Below, piece by piece: positions 7,874-14,863 of a stretch of DNA of 19,532 bases. The first letter of the stretch is position 1. Every line of letters starts with the position of its first letter. Origin of the DNA: Hominenteromicrobium gallistercoris (GTDB taxonomy: Bacteria > Bacillota > Clostridia > Oscillospirales > Acutalibacteraceae); assembly GCA_019119145.1 (NCBI GenBank), contig DWXR01000143.1, positions 1 to 19,532 of the forward strand. The letters run 5' to 3'. The notes beneath the pieces are model-generated. The model saw only the letters and a program-made list of their open reading frames with translations. It ran no database searches and was not told the DNA's origin. The position numbers and the translations under genes are program-made.

Positions 7874-8458
7874 TCAACGGACCTCGGAGGTCCCTTTTTC
7901 ACGCAGATACGTCGCCTCCAGATCCGCCAGATGCAGCTTGACGGCCAGCGGGTAGCGGTCGAACGCCACGCTGATTGCAAAGCTGCCGCCCTTCGCCGCG
8001 TCGTCAAAGCCGCCCATGTGCCAGCGGATCGCCATGGCCTCCGCCGGCTTCAGGCGCATAAACCGCTCGATCAGGTAGACGGATTTCTCCCCGTGTCCGA
8101 ACGGGAACGCATCCTCCACCATGTAGAACGGCTTTTTCTCCCACTGGCCCGTCTCCTCGTTCTTGACGTTCCGCGTGGAGGTCTTGTAATACTGCGACTT
8201 GCAGACGTCGTGCAGCAGGGCGCAGATCGCGTAGCTCTCCTCGCTGTCGCCCTCTGTGAAGTACCGCTCGCGCAGCACCTTGTAGACGTTGACGCTGTGC
8301 ATCACAAGGCCGCTCGTGCAGGCACAGTGGAACTTCGTGCTTGCCGGTGCCGTGTAGAAATCGGTCGTGTCGAGCCAGGCCAGCAGCTTCTGTGCGCCGT
8401 CCCGCGCGATATTGGCCGTGTACAGCGCGATGAATTCATCCCTGTATGGATTGGACAT
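7874..8458 (-). CDS. HD-domain protein, predicted phosphohydrolase
   Basis: This 194-residue protein has an HD metal-site pattern: H54 in GLVMHSVNV, the HD pair in LLHDVCK (83-84), H122 in FGHGEKS, H147 in IRWHMGG and D179 near the end. The layout fits HD hydrolases acting on nucleotides or nucleic acids, but the substrate is not evident. The start is supported by AGGGGA about 8 nt upstream. It is the first gene of a five-gene operon (HD, ABC ATPase, ABC permease, PHP, TSCPD) driven by a clear sigma-A promoter. Confidence 0.85.
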   Translation of the reverse strand: MSNPYRDEFIALYTANIARDGAQKLLAWLDTTDFYTAPASTKFHCACTSGLVMHSVNVYKVLRERYFTEGDSEESYAICALLHDVCKSQYYKTSTRNVKNEETGQWEKKPFYMVEDAFPFGHGEKSVYLIERFMRLKPAEAMAIRWHMGGFDDAAKGGSFAISVAFDRYPLAVKLHLADLEATYLREKGTSEVR

Positions 8459-8555
8459 ACCATCATCCCCTTTTCACTTCCGGAACAAAGCCGGAAAAGC
8501 AGCGCGCCGCCGGTTTTTGCAGCCAACCGGCAGCCGTCCGCAGCCTACAAAAGAG

Positions 8556-8584
8556 AGTATACCACATAATCTGCGCTTTTTCAA
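8556..8584 (-). promoter_or_regulatory. Sigma-A promoter of the HD-ABC-PHP-TSCPD operon
   Basis: On the minus strand TTGAAA (8579-8584), a 17-bp spacer and TATACT (8556-8561). The leader of about 90 nt holds two hairpins, 8506-8534 (10-bp stem with one wobble pair) and 8478-8496 (6-bp stem), of unknown meaning. Confidence 0.8.
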
Positions 8585-8610
8585 ACGCTTTCGCAAAGTC
8601 TCCGCAGAGC

Positions 8611-8703
8611 AAAAAACGGGAGCCGCCCAAGAACGAACCGCCCCCATTTGTCAGACAGACGGAATGACAAATGAAGGGCGGTTCGCTTAGACGGTTCCCG
8701 TTT
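8611..8703 (-). terminator. Three-tier long hairpin, terminator of the arsR-nifX gene
   Basis: Three nested stems stack: 8614-8625 with 8692-8703 (12 bp, one G-U), 8634-8643 with 8676-8685 (10 bp), and 8645-8653 with 8665-8673 (9 bp, 11-nt loop). On the minus strand the structure ends in CGGCTCCCGTTTTTT, so it should terminate transcription of the gene ending at 8709. On the plus strand only TTT follows. Confidence 0.78.
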
Positions 8704-8708
8704 CCGAA

Positions 8709-9512
8709 TCAGTGGTTGCCTGCGCAGCCGTGTTTGTCCTCACCGCAGCTGTGGCTGCCGCAGTCATGTCCCTCGCCGTGATGGTGGTGGCTGCATACGG
8801 TGTCGGGGTTGAAGATCAGCGTGCCGTTCAGAAGCGACTGGACGGCCGCATCCGCGCTGCCGGAAGCGCCCGGGAACAGCTCGATGCCCGCCTCGGCCAG
8901 CGCCGTGCGCGCGCCGCCGCCGATGCCGCCGCAGATCAGCGTATCCGCGCCGTGCGTCTTCAAAAAGCCCGCAAGCGCGCCGTGGCCGCTGCCGACCGCG
9001 CTGATGACCTCGCTCGACACGACCGCGTTGTTTTCCACGGTGTAGAACTTGAAGGCCTCGCAATGGCCGAAGTGCTGGAAGATCTGTCCGTTCTGGTAGG
9101 TGACTGCAATTTTCATATCTCTGTTTCCTTTCCAATTGATTTGACCGTTTTCGCCCGCGGGCTGCATCGCCTTCGCCGCGTTGCGGCATTTTTCGAATTC
9201 CGCCGCCGAGCACCCGCCGTGCAGCGGCGTGCAGGGAACGCATTCGGCCGCGCGCGCCATCGCGGAGAGCACGTCAGCGAGCACCTGAAGCGCGGAACGG
9301 TTGACCGTGTAGTGCGTGAAATAGCCGGATTTTTCGCCGAGGATCAGCCCGGCTTCGCGCAGCACTTTCAGATGCTGCGACACCGCCGCTTCCGATATAT
9401 CGAGCTGCCGCGACAGCGCGCGGACGCAGCAGTTGCGCCGCAGCAGAAGCCGCAGAATCAGCATGCGGTTTTCGTCCGCCAGCGCCTTGAACGCCGCACT
9501 GTTTCCCGCCAT
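8709..9512 (-). CDS. ArsR-family repressor fused to a NifX/NifB-like metal-cluster-binding domain
   Basis: This is one uninterrupted 267-residue frame. Residues 1-~90 are an ArsR/SmtB winged helix (FKALADENRMLIL, recognition helix AAVSQHLKVL), with a C28-C29 pair near the usual metal helix. Residues 91-109 hold four cysteines (C91, C94, C101, C109). From M133 (codon at 9116) a NifX/MTH1175-like domain begins with MKIAVTYQ and HFGHCEAF, and has an ICGGIGGGAR loop. The last ~28 residues contain eight His and four Cys. The start is ATG 9510-9512 with AAAGGCGG 7 nt upstream; a GTG at 9518 is too close. AAAGGA lies 9 nt before M133, so the second domain may also be made separately. No nif genes are nearby, so a nitrogenase role is not implied. 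Confidence 0.85.
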   Translation of the reverse strand: MAGNSAAFKALADENRMLILRLLLRRNCCVRALSRQLDISEAAVSQHLKVLREAGLILGEKSGYFTHYTVNRSALQVLADVLSAMARAAECVPCTPLHGGCSAAEFEKCRNAAKAMQPAGENGQINWKGNRDMKIAVTYQNGQIFQHFGHCEAFKFYTVENNAVVSSEVISAVGSGHGALAGFLKTHGADTLICGGIGGGARTALAEAGIELFPGASGSADAAVQSLLNGTLIFNPDTVCSHHHHGEGHDCGSHSCGEDKHGCAGNH

Positions 9513-9530
9513 TTCCACACCGCCTTTTGA

Positions 9531-9580
9531 TTAAGTCTACACTTAATTATATCCATCTTTTTGATTAAGTCAAGACTTAA
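9531..9580 (-). promoter_or_regulatory. Promoter with two ArsR-type operators
   Basis: On the minus strand TTGACT (9568-9573), a 16-bp spacer and TATAAT (9546-9551). Two 16-bp palindromes occur 34 bp apart: TTAAGTCAAGACTTAA (9565-9580, perfect 7-2-7) over the -35, and TTAAGTCTACACTTAA (9531-9546) over the start site. This fits direct autorepression by the ArsR domain. Confidence 0.85.
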
Positions 9581-9595
9581 ATAAAAAATTTTTTC

Positions 9596-9626
9596 AAAAA
9601 AAGAGCTTCCGCCGGAAGCCCTTTTC
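9596..9626 (-). terminator. Rho-independent terminator of the YitT gene
   Basis: On the minus strand GGGCTTCC, a GGC loop and GGAAGCTC (9603-9621, one G-U pair) are followed by seven T. It lies between the YitT gene and the ArsR promoter. Confidence 0.88.
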
Positions 9627-9656
9627 TTCTTTATATGGATTTATACTGTTCGGAAT

Positions 9657-10526
9657 TCATACCGTCCGAAAGCCTTTGCCGATGATTTCGCTCGTGTTCG
9701 TGATAAACATGAACGCTTTCGGGTCGACCGTTTTGATGTACTGGCGCAGTCTGACCGCCTCGCTGCGGCGGCAGGCCACGAGGATCACCTTTCTGTCCTC
9801 GTGCGAATAGGCGCCGATCGCATCAATCACGGTGGAGCTCCGGTTCATCTCCCGGATGATGTAATCGCAGATTGCATCGGGGCAGGAGGTGACGATCGAA
9901 AAGTATTTGCACAGGTTGATGCTCTCGATCACGGAATCCACGACAAACGCCTTGATGATCAGGCCGAGCAGAGAAAACAGGCCGGTGCGGATGTCGAAGA
10001 CGAAGCAGGCGGAGAACGCGATCAGCGCATCGCTGACCAGCAGCGCCTTGCCGATGTCGAGGCTCGTATACTTTTTGAGGATCATAGCGACGATGTCTGT
10101 TCCGCCGGTGGAGGCGTTGCAGTTGAACAGGATCGCAGAGCCCACCGCCGGGAGCATCATCGCGAAGCAGAGCTCCAGAAACGGCTGGTCTGTGAACGGC
10201 GCCGTCATCGGGTAGATCACTTCAAAAAGCCAGGTCAGGAAGGAATACAGCATGCTGCAGTACGCCGTCATCAAACCGAAGCCGCGCCCGAAAAACAGGA
10301 AGCCGATCAAAAGCAGGATCAGGTTGATCACCCACATCGAAACCGCCGGCGAAAGGAACGGCACGAGCTTGCCGAGCAGGATGGAAATACCGCTGACGCC
10401 GCCGGTGGAGAAGTTGTTCGGAAACTTGAAAAAATAGATGCCGACCGCCGTGAGGACCGTGCCGAGTGTAATCAGAAGAAAATTCTTGATTTCCGCCTGG
10501 CCGATCTGCTTTACTGGGTTCTTCAT
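9657..10526 (-). CDS. YitT family membrane protein (DUF161 + DUF2179)
   Basis: This 289-residue protein has five to six membrane segments in the first ~200 residues. Gly-rich family motifs are FSTGGVSGISILLG (about 40-53) and a repeat NASTGGTDIVAMIL in the second half, which suggests an internal duplication. The C-terminal ~80 residues, ending in FITNTSEIIGKGF, are the soluble DUF2179 domain. The transported substrate is unknown for the family. The start is supported by GGGAG 10 nt upstream. It is transcribed alone, from its own promoter to its own terminator. Confidence 0.93.
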   Translation of the reverse strand: MKNPVKQIGQAEIKNFLLITLGTVLTAVGIYFFKFPNNFSTGGVSGISILLGKLVPFLSPAVSMWVINLILLLIGFLFFGRGFGLMTAYCSMLYSFLTWLFEVIYPMTAPFTDQPFLELCFAMMLPAVGSAILFNCNASTGGTDIVAMILKKYTSLDIGKALLVSDALIAFSACFVFDIRTGLFSLLGLIIKAFVVDSVIESINLCKYFSIVTSCPDAICDYIIREMNRSSTVIDAIGAYSHEDRKVILVACRRSEAVRLRQYIKTVDPKAFMFITNTSEIIGKGFRTV

Positions 10527-10536
10527 TGCCGTAACG

Positions 10537-10609
10537 CTCCCGTTTTTCGGGTATGCACCCGTTATATTTTAACCGTTGAGATTCTAGCACAGCGGCCGGC
10601 GGAATTCAA
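10537..10609 (-). promoter_or_regulatory. Sigma-A promoter and structured leader of the YitT gene
   Basis: On the minus strand TTGAAT (10604-10609), a 17-bp spacer and TAGAAT (10581-10586). In the leader, CGGGT-GCAT-ACCCG (10548-10561) forms a hairpin, while its CCCG/CGGG arms could also pair with the CGGGAG (10537-10542) that carries the Shine-Dalgarno. Confidence 0.7.
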
Positions 10610-10646
10610 CAGGAAACGGGAAAATGCATAAGTTTTTTTCGCGCCG

Positions 10647-11177
10647 TCATCTGATTGCATCCGCGTAACCGCGAAGCTGCATTTCGCACGACTCGACGCA
10701 CCAGAGCACGTATTCTTCGCTGTGCGCCGCCTGCAGAAACGCTTCGAACGGGATGAACTTGCTGTCGACGGTCTCGCCGGGCTGCAGCGTGATCGGTACG
10801 TTTTTGTCCGGCACAGTCACGGCGTAGACGTAATAGATGCACGGCGGGTCCGTGCGGACCTGCCGGTCGATCAGCGTCAGCGCCGCTTCGGAGACCGCGA
10901 TGCCCGTTTCCTCGCGCAATTCGCGCGCCGCGCCCGCAAGGCACGTCTCCCCTTTCAGCACGGAGCCGCCGGTGACCTCCCACTTGCGCCCGAATTTCTT
11001 GCGCGGGTCGCGCTGCGTGACGAGCACCTCGCGCTGCTTTGTGAAAACGATGATCTGCACGACCTCGTGATACGCGCCCGCCGGGCGGCGCGGCGTGTCC
11101 CACGCGTCGCGGTACAAATCGAAGCCCAGCTTTTGACCTTCGGCATCGACTGCATCCCAGACTTCGCGTTCCTTCAT
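10647..11177 (-). CDS. NUDIX hydrolase
   Basis: This 176-residue protein has a complete Nudix box (residues 71-93: G, E77, REL, EETGI) that binds metal and cleaves a nucleoside-diphosphate-X type bond. The N-terminal pattern (DLYRDAWDTPRR, then HEVVQIIVF, then TQRDPRKKFGRKWEVTGG) resembles the subgroup related to isopentenyl-diphosphate isomerase and YfcD, but the substrate cannot be told. The ATG at 11177 has AGGGGG 7 nt upstream. It follows the sugar isomerase gene on the same strand with a terminator between them. No clear promoter is seen, so it may depend on read-through. Confidence 0.92.
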   Translation of the reverse strand: MKEREVWDAVDAEGQKLGFDLYRDAWDTPRRPAGAYHEVVQIIVFTKQREVLVTQRDPRKKFGRKWEVTGGSVLKGETCLAGAARELREETGIAVSEAALTLIDRQVRTDPPCIYYVYAVTVPDKNVPITLQPGETVDSKFIPFEAFLQAAHSEEYVLWCVESCEMQLRGYADAIR

Positions 11178-11200
11178 TTTCGTTCCCCCTTGATTGAGAC

Positions 11201-11229
11201 AAAAGAAGGACGGCGTCCACCGTCCTTCT
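11201..11229 (-). terminator. Rho-independent terminator after the sugar isomerase gene
   Basis: On the minus strand AGAAGGACGG, a six-base loop and CCGTCCTTCT (11204-11229, perfect 10 bp) are followed by TTTT. It ends the AraC-oxidoreductase-isomerase unit. Confidence 0.85.
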
Positions 11230-11246
11230 CCACTGTTTAAAACCGA

Positions 11247-12086
11247 TCAGATATGCGCGCGGAGGAAATCCACCGCCTTGCGGATATCGCCTTCCGGATC
11301 TTCGCCGACTTCGCGCTCGATCGTCAGGAAGCCCTTGAAGCCGATGTCGTCCAGCGCTTTGAAGTACGCCGGGAAATCGACGTCGCCTTCGCCGAGCGGC
11401 AATTCGATAAACGAGGGATCCTGCAGCATGTCGGATTCCGCCATACCGTAGAGGATTTCCGGCTCCACAAAATGCAGCCGCTTGCCATCTTTCGCATGCG
11501 TATGGACGATATAATCTTTCAGCGTGTAGACCGCCTGTACCGGATCATCGCCCGTAACCATCACAAAGTTTGCCGGATCCAAATTGACGGAAACGCCCTT
11601 CGAATGCAGGCCATCGAGGAAGCCCTTGAGCGTCACAGCGATCTCCGGACCGGTCTCCACTGCGAAATGCGCCTGCATGGAATCTGCATATGCAGCAAGT
11701 TTGCCACAGGCATCCTGCATAATGGCATAGCGCGGGTGCGTCGGGTCGGCCGGCACGACGCCGATGTGCGTCGTGATCACGTCGGTCTCCAGATCCTTCG
11801 CGAGATCGACGATGCGCTTCGAGCGCTCGATCAGATCCGGATTCAGCGCCGGGTCGTTGAAGCCGTGGCCGAGGTCGCCGCAGAGCGCGGAAATCACGAG
11901 GCCGTGGTCCTTGACGCGCTTCAGAAACTCGCGGCGCGCCTCGGCATTCATGTTCTCCGGCGAAAGCTCGCCCTTCGTCGCATAAACCTGAATGCCCTTT
12001 GCGCCGACAGCCGCCGCCTTATCGAGCGCGGTCAGCGTATCGGTGCGGAAGCCGTCCATCAGAACGCCGATGGAAAAAGGATACAT
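11247..12086 (-). CDS. Sugar phosphate isomerase/epimerase family protein (xylose-isomerase-like TIM barrel)
   Basis: This 279-residue single-domain TIM barrel belongs to the AP-endonuclease-2/IolE-like superfamily. Candidate metal and substrate residues sit in AVETGPE, VNLDPANFVM, HTHAKDG and the C-terminal TIEREVG, as usual for these enzymes. It probably isomerises or epimerises a keto-sugar or inositol derivative; exact activity is not recognisable. AAAGGA lies 9 nt before the ATG at 12086. It is the third gene of a unit with an AraC regulator and a Gfo/Idh/MocA oxidoreductase, 44 bp after the latter, and this pairing is common in sugar and polyol catabolism. Confidence 0.9.
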   Translation of the reverse strand: MYPFSIGVLMDGFRTDTLTALDKAAAVGAKGIQVYATKGELSPENMNAEARREFLKRVKDHGLVISALCGDLGHGFNDPALNPDLIERSKRIVDLAKDLETDVITTHIGVVPADPTHPRYAIMQDACGKLAAYADSMQAHFAVETGPEIAVTLKGFLDGLHSKGVSVNLDPANFVMVTGDDPVQAVYTLKDYIVHTHAKDGKRLHFVEPEILYGMAESDMLQDPSFIELPLGEGDVDFPAYFKALDDIGFKGFLTIEREVGEDPEGDIRKAVDFLRAHI

Positions 12087-12130
12087 AGAAAACAGTCCTT
12101 TCCTTGAAATTTGAGATGGTCTGCCGCGGC

Positions 12131-13186
12131 TTATTCGCCGAGGACGATCTCCCTGTGCTGTGCGGAGGAATCGTAGATCGCCTGCATCATCTGCGCGGTG
12201 ATGATGACCGTGTCGATGTGCGACGGCAGCTTTTCGCCGGTCTTGATGCAGTTGATGAACGCGTCGATCTCATTCTGGAAATGGTCGCGCATCTTGAACT
12301 CCGGCTTATACTCGACGAGCGCGCCGTGCTCCGCGGTGTAAACCGTGAAGTCCTTGCCGTACTGCAGGCGGATGCCAGCCTTGTCGCCGATGAAGTCGAT
12401 GTACTGCTCCGCGACGCCGATGTTCTGCGCCCACGCGCCATGCAGGGAGATGACCGGGCCGTCCGTGCGGATCATGCCGACGACGGAATCGTCAACGTCG
12501 TAAACGCCGTCGTACTTCGGCGGGCCTGCCCACATGTCCTTGTAGGCGTAGCCCTTCATGTCGACGCCGAGCTTGCTGAACACTTCGCCCGTGACGGTCT
12601 TGACCTTCGGGTCGCCGCAGCAGTACATGACGATGTCGAGGTAGTGGACGCCCCAGTCGATCAGCGCGCCGCCGCCGGCGATTTCCTTCGTCGTGAAGGC
12701 GCCGCCGAGGCCCGGGATCGAGCGGTGTGCGCGGAAGCTCGCGTAGACGTGGTAGACGTCGCCGAGCTTGCCGTCGTCGATGTACTTCTTGATCAGGTTG
12801 ACGCTGTCGTTGAAGCGGTTGACAACGCCGATGTTAAGCACCTTGCCCGTCTCATGCTGCACCTTCTGCATCTCGAGCGCTTCCTTGTACGTTCTCGCAG
12901 CCGGCTTCTCGCACAGGACGTTCTTGCCTGCGCGCAGCGCGTCGATCGTGATCGTCGGGTGCACGTTGTTCGGCGTGCAGACCGAGACCGCTTCCACTTC
13001 CGGGTCGGCGAGCACGCCGTGGTAATCGACGACGGCCTTGCCGCAGCCGTACTTTTCCACGGCGGCTTCCGCGCGCTCGGGGATGATGTCGCAGAAATAC
13101 TTGATTTCCGCTTCCGGGTTGTTCATGTAGGATGGGATGTGCGCTGCATTTGCAATCGTACCGCATCCGATGACGGCAACTTTCAT
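12131..13186 (-). CDS. Gfo/Idh/MocA family oxidoreductase
   Basis: This 351-residue NAD(P)-dependent sugar or polyol dehydrogenase has the Rossmann motif GCGTIANAAH (7-16), the family EKP motif at 93-95 (LCEKPAART) and GGGALIDWGVHYLDIVMY in the C-terminal substrate domain, whose Asp-His pair is typical. The ATG 13184-13186 is preceded by AAGGAG at 8 nt; the frame is open to 13297, but that extension overlaps the AraC gene. It begins 13 bp after the AraC gene stop and is followed by the TIM-barrel isomerase. Substrate unknown; oxidation at a sugar hydroxyl followed by isomerisation is a reasonable inference. Confidence 0.93.
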   Translation of the reverse strand: MKVAVIGCGTIANAAHIPSYMNNPEAEIKYFCDIIPERAEAAVEKYGCGKAVVDYHGVLADPEVEAVSVCTPNNVHPTITIDALRAGKNVLCEKPAARTYKEALEMQKVQHETGKVLNIGVVNRFNDSVNLIKKYIDDGKLGDVYHVYASFRAHRSIPGLGGAFTTKEIAGGGALIDWGVHYLDIVMYCCGDPKVKTVTGEVFSKLGVDMKGYAYKDMWAGPPKYDGVYDVDDSVVGMIRTDGPVISLHGAWAQNIGVAEQYIDFIGDKAGIRLQYGKDFTVYTAEHGALVEYKPEFKMRDHFQNEIDAFINCIKTGEKLPSHIDTVIITAQMMQAIYDSSAQHREIVLGE

Positions 13187-13199
13187 GATAATAACTCCT

Positions 13200-14111
13200 T
13201 TAACTGTTTTCCGTGAGCGAGCCCGACGCCTTGCGGCTCTGCTCCTCCCGTTTTTTATATTCTCGCGGCGCGATGCCCACATACTTTTTGTAGGCACGGC
13301 TGAACGCGTGAATAGACTTGAAACCCATCAGCTCGGCGACCTTGGTGACCGAATAGCCCTCGCGTAGATATTCATTCGCCTTTTCAAACCGCCGCTTCGT
13401 GTGGTAGGCCTTGAGGCTTTCCCCGGTCAGCGCAGAAAACTTCTGCGCGATGTGGGTGTAGCTGTACCCGAACGCGCTGCTGAGCGCGCTCAGATTTTCC
13501 ATCGATTCGAGGTTGACGTCGATGTAATTGATCACGTCGTAAACCAGCTTTTCGTCGGCGTTGTTGCTGCCGCTCAGCAGGTAGCTTCTATAGTAGCGCC
13601 GGCTGAAAATCCGGTACACGCCGCAGATGATCTCGTGCATGTACGCCTCGATCAGAAGATTTGAAAGGACGTCGTCCGAAATGAATTCGGAGAGGATCTT
13701 CATAAACGGCTCCTGCACGCCACGGCTGTTCGAGACCTTGACCTCGCCGCTCTGGTCGAAAAAGCGCTTGAGCTGAAAGACGTGCTCGCTGCGCACCGGC
13801 TCGGAAAAGTCGAAGCCGAGATAAAAATACCGCAGCGGGTCGCTCTCCGAGGAGACGATGTTGTGCATCTCCCCCTTGCGCGTGATGAGCAGATCGCCTT
13901 TCTCCATGCCGTACGTGTGCGAATCCACGTGAAACGACCCGCTTCCGGAAAGCACATAAGTGATCTCATAGACCGACTGCTCGTGCTCGAACGTCTGATA
14001 GCCCGGCTCGCAACTGAGGTCGCCGATCTGGTAGAGGATATACGGCCCGTACAGCATGTCCATGCTGGCGTAGGTATTGTCAAAATGAAATTTTGCGCGG
14101 TTCATCGGCAT
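13200..14111 (-). CDS. AraC family transcriptional regulator
   Basis: This 303-residue regulator has an N-terminal cupin-like ligand-binding region (about 20-110, with YEITYVLSGSGSFHVD and GDLLITRKGEMHNI) and two C-terminal helix-turn-helix motifs (about 195-290). The second includes VTKVAELMGFKSIHAFSRAYKKYVGIAPREY, shown here by its key parts VAELMGF, FSRAYKK and PREY. The start at 14109-14111 has GAGG 9 nt upstream. It is first in a unit with the oxidoreductase and isomerase and presumably activates that unit in response to the substrate. Upstream a TATAAT (14142-14147) lacks a good -35, as expected for an activator-dependent promoter. Confidence 0.94.
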   Translation of the reverse strand: MPMNRAKFHFDNTYASMDMLYGPYILYQIGDLSCEPGYQTFEHEQSVYEITYVLSGSGSFHVDSHTYGMEKGDLLITRKGEMHNIVSSESDPLRYFYLGFDFSEPVRSEHVFQLKRFFDQSGEVKVSNSRGVQEPFMKILSEFISDDVLSNLLIEAYMHEIICGVYRIFSRRYYRSYLLSGSNNADEKLVYDVINYIDVNLESMENLSALSSAFGYSYTHIAQKFSALTGESLKAYHTKRRFEKANEYLREGYSVTKVAELMGFKSIHAFSRAYKKYVGIAPREYKKREEQSRKASGSLTENS

Positions 14112-14141
14112 TGCATGTTTCCTCGATATGGATGCACCCTA

Positions 14142-14147
14142 ATTATA
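14142..14147 (-). promoter_or_regulatory. Candidate -10 element upstream of the AraC gene
   Basis: TATAAT on the minus strand, about 30 bp before the start codon. No hexamer resembling TTGACA is found 15-19 bp upstream, so transcription may need an activator, possibly AraC itself. Confidence 0.45.
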
Positions 14148-14216
14148 GTGAAAGAACACACCCTTGTATTTGATATTTTTATAAAGCGCTGTGATAAAAG
14201 GCATCGGGTTTGCGGC

Positions 14217-14720
14217 TCAATCGTCCTTTCCCCCGCACGCCATGCTCTCAAGCTGCCGGTGGAGCGTGCCGAAGGTCTCGCCGTTGACGACGTTCTCCGC
14301 CTCGCCGGTCAGGTTGATCGTGATGCGGTCGATCAGCTGCACCAGCGTGCACAGCTCCTCCTCCGAAAAGCCCTCGAACGCCTTCCGGTCGAGAAGGTCC
14401 ATCTTTTCCCGGCAGAGCTCGCGCACCTGCGCGCCCTGCGCGGAAAGGTACAGCCGCTTGCAGCGCAGGTTGTCCTCGTCGACCTCCTTCGTCAAATAGC
14501 CGGCCTTTTGCAGCCGCTTTGTGGAGAGCGCGATAGACGCCGGGCTCACCTGCAGGAAATCCGCCATTTCCACCTGCGTGCAGCCCGGGTGCTCCGCAAG
14601 ATAATTGAGCACGGGCATCTGCCCCGCATACAGCCCGTCCTTACAGATCTCATTTCTTTGCGCCAGCATGCGCACGAGTTCCAGCTTATGCAGTCTGCCT
14701 GTAACCTGATACAGCTCCAT
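14217..14720 (-). CDS. MarR family transcriptional regulator
   Basis: This 167-residue winged-HTH protein has a core at about residues 30-110: QMPVLNYLAEHPGCTQ, then the recognition region MADFLQVSPASIALSTKRLQ, then the wing GYLTKEVDEDNLRCKRLYL. Cysteines occur at several places, so redox sensing is possible but not shown. The start at 14720 has GGGGGAAGG upstream. It is transcribed divergently from a nitroreductase-endonuclease IV pair, and a candidate operator overlaps its own consensus promoter, which suggests autorepression and control of the divergent genes. Confidence 0.93.
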   Translation of the reverse strand: MELYQVTGRLHKLELVRMLAQRNEICKDGLYAGQMPVLNYLAEHPGCTQVEMADFLQVSPASIALSTKRLQKAGYLTKEVDEDNLRCKRLYLSAQGAQVRELCREKMDLLDRKAFEGFSEEELCTLVQLIDRITINLTGEAENVVNGETFGTLHRQLESMACGGKDD

Positions 14721-14752
14721 ACTGCCTTCCCCCTCAATGTCCTTTTGATATT

Positions 14753-14780
14753 ATTATAACGCGGCTGTTATTTTTGTCAA
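14753..14780 (-). promoter_or_regulatory. Consensus promoter of the marR gene with dyad operator
   Basis: On the minus strand TTGACA (14775-14780), a 16-bp spacer and TATAAT (14753-14758). The inverted repeat ATAAC-N6-GTTAT (14756-14771) fills most of the spacer and is a candidate MarR site. Confidence 0.72.
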
Positions 14781-14801
14781 CCCAAAGCCTGTAAAACGCA
14801 A

Positions 14802-14830
14802 TTTACTTTTCACGGCCTTTGTGGTAGACT
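14802..14830 (+). promoter_or_regulatory. Promoter of the nitroreductase-nfo pair
   Basis: TTTACT (14802-14807), a 17-bp spacer and TAGACT (14825-14830), divergent from the marR promoter, with 21 bp between the two -35 boxes. It is weaker than the marR promoter. Confidence 0.6.
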
Positions 14831-14863
14831 GAAAGAAAACCGCCGAAGGGGGCTGCGCCTGCC

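Noticed and set aside
8611..8703. Riboswitch for the HD operon
   Set aside because: The structure lies upstream of the HD promoter, not in its leader, and ends with a T-run for the opposite gene; no known aptamer pattern was seen.
8709..9116. NifX-like domain as sign of a nitrogenase cofactor locus
   Set aside because: No nifH, nifD, nifK, nifE, nifN or nifB gene is in the window, and such domains are common in non-fixing anaerobes.
9513..9518. GTG start two codons upstream for the ArsR-NifX gene
   Set aside because: The ribosome binding site AAAGGCGG would be only 1 nt from it; the ATG at 9512 is 7 nt away.
12104..13216. 370-codon plus-strand open frame
   Set aside because: Antisense shadow of the Gfo/Idh/MocA gene, Val/Asp/Arg-rich with no recognisable motif and no ribosome binding site.
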